Shown here piece by piece: positions 49,095-56,994 of a stretch of 63,146 nt of DNA. The stretch lies in the NCBI GenBank assembly GCA_036447375.1, contig JAZFUU010000071.1, positions 1 through 63,146 of the forward strand, in the 5' to 3' direction. The position numbers were made by a program, and so were the translations under genes. Position 1 is the stretch's first letter, and every line of letters starts with the position of its first letter. This stretch comes from JACZXC01 sp036447375. GTDB lineage: Bacteria; Myxococcota_A; UBA9160; SMWR01. The notes under the pieces are model-generated. The model was not told the DNA's origin. It saw nothing but the letters and a program-made list of their open reading frames with translations, and did not search any database.

Positions 49095-51112
49095 GCGGCC
49101 TCCGCGCGGTGTTCGACATCCTCGATGAGAGACGCGACATCCAGGACCAGAACCGGCTCGCGATCTCCGATCTCGGTTGCGCCGACGATGCCCCGTATCT
49201 CCCGATAGGGGCCCTGAATCGGTTTGATCACCGTGTCCTGCTGCCCCTCGAGCTTGTCGACCAGGAGACCGATTCGGGTCTCGCCCACACTCACCACCAC
49301 AGCGAATAACTTGGCCTCCGGAGCAGCCGCTTCCAGCCCGAACTCCTGCGACAAGCGCCGCAGCACCAGAACCTCACCACGAAGGTCGAGCAATTCCCGT
49401 TCCCGACGGCGCTGGATCTCGCCCGGGTCCACCAACAGGGTCTCCCGAACGGAGGCGATGGGAATCGCGAACCGCTGATTCGCGACGTAGACGACCAGCG
49501 ACTGCACGATCGCCAACGTGATCGGAAGCGTCATCGAAATCGTGGTTCCGCTCCCCGATCGGGACTCGACATCCACGCTGCCTCCGATCGCCATCAGGTT
49601 CGCCTTCACCACGTCCATCCCGACCCCGCGACCGCTGGTTTCGGTGACGTCCTCTCGCGTCGAAAGCCCCGGGACAAAGATCAGCTCCAGGGCTTCCTTC
49701 TGGCTGAGAACTTCGTCGGGCCCGATCGATCCCGAGGCTTTCGCCCGAGCGCGGAGACCTGCCGTATCGATGCCCGCGCCGTCGTCAGAAACCGAAATCA
49801 CCACCTGGTTCCCACGTTGACGCGCCTCGATCTCGATGCAGCCCCGCGGATCCTTGCCGAGCGCGACGCGTCGCTCGGGGGGCTCGATGGCGTGATCGAT
49901 GGCGTTGCGCACCATGTGATTGAGCGGATCAACGAGCTGTTCCACGATCAGCTTGTCGAGTTCGGTATCCGCCCCGCGGACTTCGAAGCGGACGTCCCTT
50001 CCGAGCTCGCGGCGAAGAGTGCGAACAACCCTCGAAATCTTCTCGAAGACCTGGCGCAGCGGAACCATGCGAAGGTCGAGGACCGCCGACTGCACTTCCT
50101 TCAGCTTTCGCCCGAGATCCCGATGGGACTTGGCGAAGGCGTCAGCAATCCACGCGGTCGAGACCTCCGACTGGAACCCGGCGATCAGGTCACCGGCGAC
50201 ACGGCGTTGGATCGCGAGATCTCCGACCAGAACCATCAGATCATCGAGCTTTCGGATATCGACGCGGACCGTGTCGCTGATCGATCGAAGCGAAGTCGCT
50301 GCATCGCGGCTGCGGGTCCGCGAGGGATCGGGCGTCTCGCGCCCGGCTGCGACCTCTCGCACGTCGACGTCGGGCAGGTCGATGCGCGACGTGAGTTCGC
50401 TCGCAGCGAGCGCGGATGCAACCAACAGCGAGAAACGCAGCTGGGACTTCTGGGCAGCTCCCGCGGCGGGCAGAGTCGAGATCAGCTCTCCCAGTGAACC
50501 CACGACCTCCGTGAGCTGGGAAAGGCCCTCCTCGAAAGAGCAGATCGGGAAAGCGGCCTCCACCAGCGCGATGTGGCGCCCGCGCCGCAGGTTCTCGCTG
50601 AGCCGGTGCTCTTCGTACTCGGTGAGCGTCCCAAGAACCGCCGGATCGATGTCCAGAGCAGCCAGGTCGAAACGCCCCGGGGCGCTCTTCCGGACTTCCG
50701 TCTCGATCCGGTCCGCGAGATCGGCGGTCGGCCGCGCAGCGACCCCCATGGCCGTGGCATCACCCACCGCAGCGAGCAGCGTCGCAAAATGGTCGACCGC
50801 TTCGGCGATCAACCCAACGGATTCCGACTCGAGAGAGACCCGGCCGAGGCGAAGCCCGTCGAGCACATCTTCGAGTTGGTTCGCGAGGTGACGGACAGAA
50901 TCAATGCCGAACAGGCCGCCCAGCGCCTTGAGCGAATGAGCCGATCGGAAGAGTCGGTTGACGACATCGGGCTCGACCGCTTCCGATCCGGCCCGCTGAT
51001 CTTCGAGGTCGGCGAGGTCGTTCCGCATCCGCTCGAGGAGTTCTTCGGCCTCCGAGACGAATTCCCGATCCGCCTTGCTGATGCGCCGCGATTCCGCCGG
51101 TCGCCCCGCCAC
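49091..51112 (-). CDS. cheA: Chemotaxis histidine kinase CheA
   Basis: 673 residues. P1/HPt domain with phospho-acceptor His59 in RSAHSLKALGGLFG. A second helical region (about 150-240) without an obvious His replaces P2. P3 dimerisation (VDIRKLDDLMVLVGDLAIQR). HATPase: DPLNHMVRNAIDHAIE (N box), DDGAGID (G1) and GRGVGMDVVKAN (G2). C-terminal CheW-like P5. No fused receiver. Six bases separate it from the upstream cheY. Phosphorylates the two clustered CheY proteins. Confidence 0.96.
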   Translation of the reverse strand: MAGRPAESRRISKADREFVSEAEELLERMRNDLADLEDQRAGSEAVEPDVVNRLFRSAHSLKALGGLFGIDSVRHLANQLEDVLDGLRLGRVSLESESVGLIAEAVDHFATLLAAVGDATAMGVAARPTADLADRIETEVRKSAPGRFDLAALDIDPAVLGTLTEYEEHRLSENLRRGRHIALVEAAFPICSFEEGLSQLTEVVGSLGELISTLPAAGAAQKSQLRFSLLVASALAASELTSRIDLPDVDVREVAAGRETPDPSRTRSRDAATSLRSISDTVRVDIRKLDDLMVLVGDLAIQRRVAGDLIAGFQSEVSTAWIADAFAKSHRDLGRKLKEVQSAVLDLRMVPLRQVFEKISRVVRTLRRELGRDVRFEVRGADTELDKLIVEQLVDPLNHMVRNAIDHAIEPPERRVALGKDPRGCIEIEARQRGNQVVISVSDDGAGIDTAGLRARAKASGSIGPDEVLSQKEALELIFVPGLSTREDVTETSGRGVGMDVVKANLMAIGGSVDVESRSGSGTTISMTLPITLAIVQSLVVYVANQRFAIPIASVRETLLVDPGEIQRRRERELLDLRGEVLVLRRLSQEFGLEAAAPEAKLFAVVVSVGETRIGLLVDKLEGQQDTVIKPIQGPYREIRGIVGATEIGDREPVLVLDVASLIEDVEHRAEAA

Positions 51113-51118
51113 GGCGCG

Positions 51119-51502
51119 CTACTCCGCGGGGGATTTCGCGAGCAGATCCTGGGCGATCTGACGCAGGGCATCGGGCTCGAAGGGCTTGACCAGGTAAGCG
51201 TCGGCGCCGAGGCCGAGGCCCTTCTCGCGATCACGCTCAGACCCCTCGGTCGAGATGATGACGATGGGAATCGAACGATGGGGTTCGCTGTTCTTGACGA
51301 AAGACAACAGCTCGAGGCCGTTGATGTCCGGCATGTTGATGTCGGTAACGATGAGGTCGAAGTGTTCACCATGGAGGCACCGGAGGGCCTCGAGCCCGCT
51401 GACCACCGCGGTCGTATCCACCGCCGTCGGAAGGCCTTCCAGAGCAACCGTCACCAGCGCCCGCATGCTGGGCGAATCCTCGACGATCAGGATTCGGCGC
51501 AT
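51119..51502 (-). CDS. cheY: CheY-like response regulator (first gene of the cluster)
   Basis: 127 residues, receiver only. Glu8-Asp9, phospho-acceptor Asp54 in LIVTDINMP, Ser84/Thr85, and Lys106 in YLVKPFEP are all present. Good Shine-Dalgarno GGAGGGGGG just before the ATG. First gene of the operon, behind a sigma-28-like promoter candidate. Closely similar in plan to the last gene of the cluster, so two outputs or one phosphate sink are possible. Confidence 0.93.
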   Translation of the reverse strand: MRRILIVEDSPSMRALVTVALEGLPTAVDTTAVVSGLEALRCLHGEHFDLIVTDINMPDINGLELLSFVKNSEPHRSIPIVIISTEGSERDREKGLGLGADAYLVKPFEPDALRQIAQDLLAKSPAE

Positions 51503-51546
51503 GACCCCCCTCCCCTCGCGAAATCACTCGCAACCGGATCTATCCC

Positions 51547-51573
51547 GTATCGGTCCTGGGCGCCTCTTCTTGA
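51547..51573 (-). promoter_or_regulatory. Sigma-28 (FliA)-like promoter candidate for the chemosensory operon
   Basis: On the minus strand TCAA (51573-51570), 15 bases, then ACCGATAC (51554-51547). The sigma-28 consensus is TAAA-N15-GCCGATAA: 3 of 4 and 6 of 8 matches with exact spacing. Transcription would start about 35 bases before the first ATG. The 200-base gap here (51503-51702) holds no gene. Reading by eye only; chance matches in GC-rich DNA are possible. Confidence 0.35.
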
Positions 51574-51702
51574 GCCAGATGAGGTACTTCCGGGCCTCCC
51601 CGCACATCCGATTCCGCTCCCGGGATCGGAGACGAGCGAGACCGGGCTCCGGGGGGCAGGCGAGTGCGGTCAGGCGATCCCGGCGGCCGTGAGTCGACGG
51701 GT

Positions 51703-52329
51703 CTAGGAATCCGGGCCGGAATGGAGACGAACGGCCGGTCCCTCACTCGAGCCCGCGCGAGGACGTGACGCTGCGGTCGGCAGATCCAGCGCAACGGACA
51801 CCGGGAAGCCCCGCGCATCCGTCCTGCGAAGGGCCTCGGCGGCCCGGCGCGTCTCCGGACCCGGGGCGACCACCCGCAGCTGGAGCTCCCCCCCGGCGTC
51901 GGCCAAGGCCGCGCCGGCGCCGCGCAACAGGGCCTGTGCCCGCCCATCGAGAACGCGATCATCGGTTTCGGCCTCGCAGAGCGGCAACGCGACGACCGAG
52001 GCACCCAGCTTCAGGACCCGGTCGATCGCGTCCCGGCTGGCTGCCTCCCAGTCCCGGTCGCCGAACCCGTCTCGCGGACCGAGCCCGATCGCGACCAGCA
52101 GAGAAGCCTGCATCCCCCCTCGAGTCGGGATGAGAACGGCCTCACCGCGGCGCCCCTGCACCCGGTCGTCGGAGATCAGATGGGAGAGGCGCCCGCACAG
52201 CCTCCAGTCCGCGCGCCCCGCGTTGCCCCGCAAGGGCCGCTCGTCTTCGAAGAATGTGACGACGGCGACCTCCGCTCGGGTGCGTTCGATCGGACCCGGG
52301 GCCAGATCGACCGACAGCGTCGCCGTCAC
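51703..52329 (-). CDS. Stand-alone leucyl-aminopeptidase N-terminal (M17_N, macro-like) domain protein
   Basis: 208 residues. Resembles only the N-terminal domain of PepA: VVTFFEDERPLRGNAGRADWRLCGRLSHLI, GEAVLIPTRGGMQASLLVAIGLGPRDGF, and DAIDRVLKLGASVVALPL. The catalytic M17 domain with its metal ligands is missing; the gene ends normally. GTG at 52329 overlaps the nusB stop (GTGA). In PepA this part mediates hexamer and DNA contacts; a free version might bind nucleotide-like ligands or DNA. Function not known. Confidence 0.7.
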   Translation of the reverse strand: MTATLSVDLAPGPIERTRAEVAVVTFFEDERPLRGNAGRADWRLCGRLSHLISDDRVQGRRGEAVLIPTRGGMQASLLVAIGLGPRDGFGDRDWEAASRDAIDRVLKLGASVVALPLCEAETDDRVLDGRAQALLRGAGAALADAGGELQLRVVAPGPETRRAAEALRRTDARGFPVSVALDLPTAASRPRAGSSEGPAVRLHSGPDS

Positions 52330-52790
52330 CGGGAGGCCTGAACCGGGCCGGGGGCCCGGGCCCCGCGAGCAATGGCGTCGAGTATGCCGTTCACAAACCC
52401 CGGCGAAGTATCCGACCCGAAGCGACGGGCCAGTTCGATCGCCTCGTCGAGAATCACCGATGAGGGGGTATCCGTGCGGGTGAGCTCGTAGCACGCCAGC
52501 CGCAGGATGTTGCGGTCGACCGTCGCCATTCGTGGGATGCGCCAGTGTTCGGCATGGCTGGCGAGCACCGCGTCCAATTCGTTTCTGCACGCGACCGTTC
52601 CTCGGACCAACGCTCTGGCAAAATCCCGGGCGCTGGCCGGAAGGTCGAAGTTTTGTACCACCCGGTCAAACGCCTCTTCGTCGGAGGGTCGAGGACCCGA
52701 CACCGCCCGGTCCGCCAGATCGAAGGCGTACAGGACCTGCAGCGCCGCCTGGCGCGAGTGATGTCGTACGCCCGGATGTCGTCGGCTCAC
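52326..52790 (-). CDS. nusB: Transcription antitermination factor NusB
   Basis: 154 residues. N-terminal RQAALQVLYAFDL and C-terminal MATVDRNILRLACYEL, VILDEAIELARRFGSDTSPGFVNGILDAIA are diagnostic. Binds boxA RNA with S10 in rRNA antitermination. GTG start overlaps the ribH stop (GTGA); ribH-nusB adjacency is conserved. Confidence 0.96.
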   Translation of the reverse strand: MSRRHPGVRHHSRQAALQVLYAFDLADRAVSGPRPSDEEAFDRVVQNFDLPASARDFARALVRGTVACRNELDAVLASHAEHWRIPRMATVDRNILRLACYELTRTDTPSSVILDEAIELARRFGSDTSPGFVNGILDAIARGARAPGPVQASR

Positions 52791-53311
52791 GGCGAGGCCT
52801 TTCCGGGCACGGAGCGGATCGGACGGATGTCAACCGAACCGGGCGGCTCGGTTAGCTGAGGGCCGAGGCGAGCCATTTCCACAGCCGCCCGGGCGGCCTC
52901 TTCGCCCTTGTTGCCCTCGCTGCCCCCGGCCCGCGCCAGAGCCTGATCCACGTCATCGGTCGTGAGCACACCGAATGCAACGGGAACCGAGGTATCTCGC
53001 ATCACCTCGCAGACTCCATCGGTCACGCCCCTGCACACGTAATCGAAGTGGGGGGTCGCGCCGCGGATCACCGCGCCGAGGGTCACGATCGCATCGTATC
53101 GACCCGTCCGAGCCAATGCCCGCGCAGCCATCGGAATCTCGAAAGCTCCGGGCACCCAGGCCACGTGGATATCGTCGGAGTCGGCGCCGCGCTTCTCCAG
53201 TTCTCTCGTGCAAGCTTCGAGAAGCCGCACGGAAACCATGTGATTGAAGCGCGAGACGACGATGCCGAAGCGCAACTGCGATGCATCTCCGGAGGTTGCG
53301 TATTGTCTCAT
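52787..53311 (-). CDS. ribH: 6,7-dimethyl-8-ribityllumazine synthase
   Basis: 174 residues. FGIVVSRFNHMVSVRLLEAC, WVPGAFEIPMAARALA, TLGAVIRGATPHFDYVCRGVTDG, PVAFGVLTTDDVDQAL and NKGEEAARAAVEMA contain the conserved ligand residues. Penultimate riboflavin step. Slightly long Pro-rich tail. Lies 15 bases after ribD; the ribE and ribBA genes usually between are absent. Confidence 0.96.
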   Translation of the reverse strand: MRQYATSGDASQLRFGIVVSRFNHMVSVRLLEACTRELEKRGADSDDIHVAWVPGAFEIPMAARALARTGRYDAIVTLGAVIRGATPHFDYVCRGVTDGVCEVMRDTSVPVAFGVLTTDDVDQALARAGGSEGNKGEEAARAAVEMARLGPQLTEPPGSVDIRPIRSVPGKASP

Positions 53312-53326
53312 CGTTTCGGGGGAAAT

Positions 53327-54469
53327 TTAGCGAGTTCGCCGGCGTCCGGCCCCTCGCGCGCCCACATCCCGCAACCGACCCTGGATGTGCACGTCGTCAG
53401 CGAGGCGTCGGATACGAACATCGGTGAGCTCGGGTCCGTTCGCCAGTCTTTTGAGCCCCAGAGGCCCCAGAGCCGCTCGACCGTCCCCCCCGATCAGCCT
53501 GGCCGACACGAACCAATGAATTTCGTCCACGAGCCTTTTCCGCAGCAACGCCGCGCCCAGACCGCCGCCACCCTCCACGAGAATCTCTGTGAGCCCGGCT
53601 CGGCCCAGGGCCGCCAACGCTCGCCGAAGATCGAGATTTCGCCCGCTGGTAGGAACTTCCAGGAGCCGCGCTCCGGTGGACGCCACGGCTCTTCTGCGGG
53701 CGACCGGTGCGTTCCGCGCACACAAAATCCAGGCGGGGGCCTGCTCGTCGCGATACAAGCGGGCCGTGGCGGGAACCCGAAGCTGCGAATCGACCAGAAT
53801 GCGCACGGGGCGATGCAGCACGCGTTCGCCCCGGCGGGCGGTGAGTTCCGGATCGTCGGCGAGGGCAGTGCCGGACCCCACCACGATCGCGTCGACCCGG
53901 GCGCGAATACGATGAACCAGAGCCCGCGCGGACTCCCCGGTGATCCACCGCGACTCGCCGCTCGCGGTCGCGACGCGTCCGTCCAGCGAGCTGGCGAGTT
54001 TGAGTATCACGAACGGACGACCCCGAGCACACACCGAAAGAAAACCGCGGTGCTGCTCGCGGCACTCGCTCTCGAGGATCCCCACGTCCGTGTCGATTCC
54101 GGCGCGGCGCAGCCGGCGAATCCCTCGACCCGAAACCGCCGGATGCGGATCGACGTGACCCAGGTACACCGCGCGCAGGCCCGCAGCGGCCACTCGGTCG
54201 ACACAGGGGCCCGTTCGCCCGACGTGACAGCAGGGTTCCAGCGTCACGGCCAGGGACGCGCCGCGCACGAGCTTCTCGCCGTACCGGCGCAACGCGCGAT
54301 CGAGCGCCACCACTTCCGCGTGAGGGCCACCCGCCGGGCGCGTGCAACCGCGACCGAGGACACGGTCGCCGCGATAGACGATCGCGCCCACAGCGGGATT
54401 CGGAAAGCTTCGGCCTGACGCGCGTCGGGCCTGGGCCAGCGCGAGCCGCATCGCGGCTTCCGGGTTCAT
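53327..54469 (-). CDS. ribD: Bifunctional riboflavin deaminase/reductase RibD
   Basis: 380 residues. Deaminase domain: PNPAVGAIVYRG, PHAEVVALD and TLEPCCHVGRTGPCVD carry the His-Glu and two Cys zinc/catalytic set. Reductase domain from about 150: FVILKLASSLDGRVATASGESRWITG, VVGSGTALADDPELTAR, and LVEGGGGLGAALL. ATG at 54469 overlaps the nrdR stop (ATGA). The upstream open frame is a shadow. Deaminates and reduces the pyrimidine intermediate. Confidence 0.95.
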   Translation of the reverse strand: MNPEAAMRLALAQARRASGRSFPNPAVGAIVYRGDRVLGRGCTRPAGGPHAEVVALDRALRRYGEKLVRGASLAVTLEPCCHVGRTGPCVDRVAAAGLRAVYLGHVDPHPAVSGRGIRRLRRAGIDTDVGILESECREQHRGFLSVCARGRPFVILKLASSLDGRVATASGESRWITGESARALVHRIRARVDAIVVGSGTALADDPELTARRGERVLHRPVRILVDSQLRVPATARLYRDEQAPAWILCARNAPVARRRAVASTGARLLEVPTSGRNLDLRRALAALGRAGLTEILVEGGGGLGAALLRKRLVDEIHWFVSARLIGGDGRAALGPLGLKRLANGPELTDVRIRRLADDVHIQGRLRDVGARGAGRRRTR

Positions 54470-54942
54470 CGCTCCGGTCCGGATTTCCGCTTCGCGTCGA
54501 CGACCGAGGCAAAGAAGTTCGAGTAGTCCTCCGCCCCCTGGAAATTCTGGAACACGGAAGCAAAACGAGCGGCGGCCAGTACGTCGAGTTCGATGAGCCC
54601 CTCCAGAACGCGCTCGCCCATCACCCAACTCGTCACTTCCCGGCCTCCGAACTCCTGCAACTGACGTTCGACTCGATCGAGGAGCCGCTCTAGCGCGTCC
54701 GCACTGATGGGGCGCTTGTCACAGGCTTTCTGCACCGCCGAGATCAACTTCTGCCGCTGATATTCCTCACGTCGTCCGTCGCGCTTGACGACCTTGGGCA
54801 TCACGCCGTCGATGCGTTCGCGGGTCGTGAAGCGGCGGCCGCACTCGAGGCACTCGCGGCGTCGGCGGATTTCCGATCGCTCGCGGCCCAGCCGTGAATC
54901 GATGACCCGGTTTGCCGAATCGGAGCAGTAGGGACAGCGCAC
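54466..54942 (-). CDS. nrdR: Transcriptional repressor NrdR
   Basis: 158 residues. Zinc ribbon CPYC...CLECGRRF at the N-terminus, then the ATP-cone: VVKRDGRREEYQRQKLISAVQKACDKRPIS. Senses dATP/ATP and represses ribonucleotide reductase genes through NrdR boxes; none seen in the window. Three bases separate it from the rpiB-glyA stop. Confidence 0.96.
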   Translation of the reverse strand: MRCPYCSDSANRVIDSRLGRERSEIRRRRECLECGRRFTTRERIDGVMPKVVKRDGRREEYQRQKLISAVQKACDKRPISADALERLLDRVERQLQEFGGREVTSWVMGERVLEGLIELDVLAAARFASVFQNFQGAEDYSNFFASVVDAKRKSGPER

Positions 54943-54945
54943 AGC

Positions 54946-56700
54946 TCAGGCGGGGGATTCTTCCCAGCGGTCCGGATACAGAGGGAATCGTCTGCACAGC
55001 GCCTCCACCTCCCCCCGCACGGCGTCCAACATTTCCAGATCCCCGGGTCGTTCGAGGGCGCGCACGAGCAGCCCCGCGATCTCGCGCATCTCCGCCTCGC
55101 GCATGCCGCGGGTCGTCACAGCAGGCGTTCCGATCCGAATGCCACTGGTGACGGCGGGCTTTCTGGGATCGAAGGGGACCATGTTCTTGTTGGTGGTGAT
55201 CCCCGCTCGTTCCAGAACGAGCTGGGCGGCCTTCCCGGTGGTATCGCGGTCCACCAGGGAGAGCAGGAACAGATGAGTGTCGGTGCCTCCGGAAACCACC
55301 GATAGACCGGAGGCCATCACCGCCTCGGCCAGGACACGCGCATTCGTCTGGATCTGGGCGCAGTAGGTGCGAAACGCGGGCGAGGCGGCCTCGCGAAGTG
55401 CCACGGCCTTCGCCGCGATGACATGCATCAGCGGCCCGCCCTGCCCGCCTGGGAACACCGCGCTGTCGACTTTTTTGGCAAACTCGGAGTCGCAGAGAAT
55501 CAGCCCCCCCCGTGGCCCCCGCAGCGTTTTGTGCGTCGTCGTCGTGACGATCTGGGCGTGGCCGATCGGGGACGGATGTAGGTCGCTGACGACGAGACCC
55601 GCGATGTGGGCGATGTCGGCGAACAGAAGCGCACCCACTTCATCGGCGATCGATCGAAACGCCGCGAAATCCAGGGTGCGCGAATACGCGGTGGTCCCGC
55701 ATTGGATCAGCTTCGGGCGCTCATCGAGGGCCAGCTTCCGAACTTCGTCGTAGTCGATCTGCTCCGAATCCCGCCGAACCCCGTAGGGAATGATCCGATA
55801 CAGCTTTCCCGAGAAATTCACGGGGCTCCCGTGGGTGAGATGACCACCGTGGTCGAGGTTCATGGCGAGGATCGTGTCGCCGACCTCGAGAACCGCTCGA
55901 TACACGGCTTCGTTCGCCTGAGATCCCGAATGCGGCTGAACATTGACATGATCGGCCCCGAACAACTCTCGAGCGCGGTCGATGGCCAGCTGCTCGACGC
56001 CGTCCACGACGTCGCAGCCTCCGTAGTAGCGCCGTCCGGGATAGCCCACGGCGTACTTGTTGGTCAGCACCGACCCGGTCGCCTCCAACACCGCTTCCGA
56101 CACGAAATTTTCCGAGGCGATGAGCTCGAGGGACAGCCCCTGACGGCGCGCCTCCTGTCGCAGCAGCCGGGCAATCTCCGGATCGACCTCGTCCAGCCCC
56201 GGATCCCGCGTCCGGGACGCCGCCGGAACGGAAGTTTCGAAACGCGTCAACTCGTCGATCATCGCGATGCGGCGCGCGTGGCGCCCGCCCTCGAAGGGTG
56301 TTTCGAGCCAAGTCGTCACGATGGGCCACGCGCGCTCCGCATCCATGCGATCGCCGGGCAGCGTCAGCACATTCGCATCGTTGTGACGCCGCGCCAAGGC
56401 CGCTGTCTCCTGATCTTCGACGAGGGCAGCGCGAACTCCCGGAAAACGGTTCGCCGTGTACGTCACACCCAGACCGGATCCGCAGATCACGATCGCGCGT
56501 TCTGCCTTGCCTTCGGCAACGGCCCGTGCGGCGGGAGCCGCAAACTCGGGGTAGTCCACGGATTTCCCATCGTGGGTTCCGATATCGAGCACTTCGTAGC
56601 CCGCTCGCTCGAGCTCCACACGCAAGTCGCGCTTGAGGGTCGCTCCGCGGTGGTCGCTGGCCACAATGATCGGACCGTTCATGTCGGAAATCCTCGGCAT
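54946..56700 (-). CDS. Ribose-5-phosphate isomerase B fused to serine hydroxymethyltransferase
   Basis: 584 residues in one open frame. Residues ~8-150 are RpiB: ASDHRGATLKRDL (Asp16, His17), DYPEFAAP, VICGSGLGVTYTANRFPGVR (Cys73), and ARRHNDANVLTLPGDR (His106). After a ~20-residue linker residues ~165-584 are SHMT: LELIASENFVSEAVLEA, NKYAVGYPGRRYYGG, NLDHGGHLTHG, TTTHKTLRGPRGG with the PLP Lys391, and GIRIGTPAVTTRGM. An ATG at 56262 in the linker (MIDELTRF) could start SHMT alone but has no Shine-Dalgarno. The start is 56700 or 56682 (GAGG nine bases before the latter). rpiB and glyA are neighbours in relatives, so a fusion by lost stop codon is plausible. Confidence 0.93.
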   Translation of the reverse strand: MPRISDMNGPIIVASDHRGATLKRDLRVELERAGYEVLDIGTHDGKSVDYPEFAAPAARAVAEGKAERAIVICGSGLGVTYTANRFPGVRAALVEDQETAALARRHNDANVLTLPGDRMDAERAWPIVTTWLETPFEGGRHARRIAMIDELTRFETSVPAASRTRDPGLDEVDPEIARLLRQEARRQGLSLELIASENFVSEAVLEATGSVLTNKYAVGYPGRRYYGGCDVVDGVEQLAIDRARELFGADHVNVQPHSGSQANEAVYRAVLEVGDTILAMNLDHGGHLTHGSPVNFSGKLYRIIPYGVRRDSEQIDYDEVRKLALDERPKLIQCGTTAYSRTLDFAAFRSIADEVGALLFADIAHIAGLVVSDLHPSPIGHAQIVTTTTHKTLRGPRGGLILCDSEFAKKVDSAVFPGGQGGPLMHVIAAKAVALREAASPAFRTYCAQIQTNARVLAEAVMASGLSVVSGGTDTHLFLLSLVDRDTTGKAAQLVLERAGITTNKNMVPFDPRKPAVTSGIRIGTPAVTTRGMREAEMREIAGLLVRALERPGDLEMLDAVRGEVEALCRRFPLYPDRWEESPA

Positions 56701-56706
56701 GCGGGC

Positions 56707-56943
56707 CTAGCCCTCGACCTTTCCCCGTAGATAGGAAATGGCGTTTCCGATGGTCTGAATCTTCTCCGCGTCCTCGTCGGAAATTTCGATATCGAAGGTC
56801 TCCTCCATCGCCATCACCAGCTCGACGATGTCGAGGGAGTCCGCGCCGAGATCGTCGATGAATGCCGCATCCGGAACGGCCTCTTCGGCACTGACCCCGA
56901 GCTGCTCGGCGACGAGTGCGGAAACCCGCTGCTCCAGGTTCAT
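56707..56943 (-). CDS. acpP: Acyl carrier protein
   Basis: 78 residues, identical in length to E. coli AcpP. Phosphopantetheine Ser in FIDDLGADSLDIVELVMAMEE. Start ATG at 56943 with GGAGGG seven bases upstream; an in-frame ATG five codons earlier is less likely. Carries acyl chains for fatty-acid synthesis. It lies between fabD and the rpiB-glyA fusion; fabG, fabF and fabH are absent here. Confidence 0.95.
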   Translation of the reverse strand: MNLEQRVSALVAEQLGVSAEEAVPDAAFIDDLGADSLDIVELVMAMEETFDIEISDEDAEKIQTIGNAISYLRGKVEG

Positions 56944-56970
56944 GTCGCAACCCTCCATCCAGACCCTATC

Positions 56971-56987
56971 CCGCGCCGACGGCGCGG
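56971..56987. other. Perfect 7-bp hairpin between fabD and acpP
   Basis: CCGCGCC-GAC-GGCGCGG in the 51-base gap. No T-run on the minus strand, so probably not a strong terminator. It may separate or stabilise the acpP message, which is usually more abundant than its neighbours. Confidence 0.4.
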
Positions 56988-56994
56988 AAACGGA

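Noticed and set aside
54470..54628. N-terminal extension of ribD
   Set aside because: It lies inside nrdR in another frame; the ATG at 54469 gives the normal RibD start.
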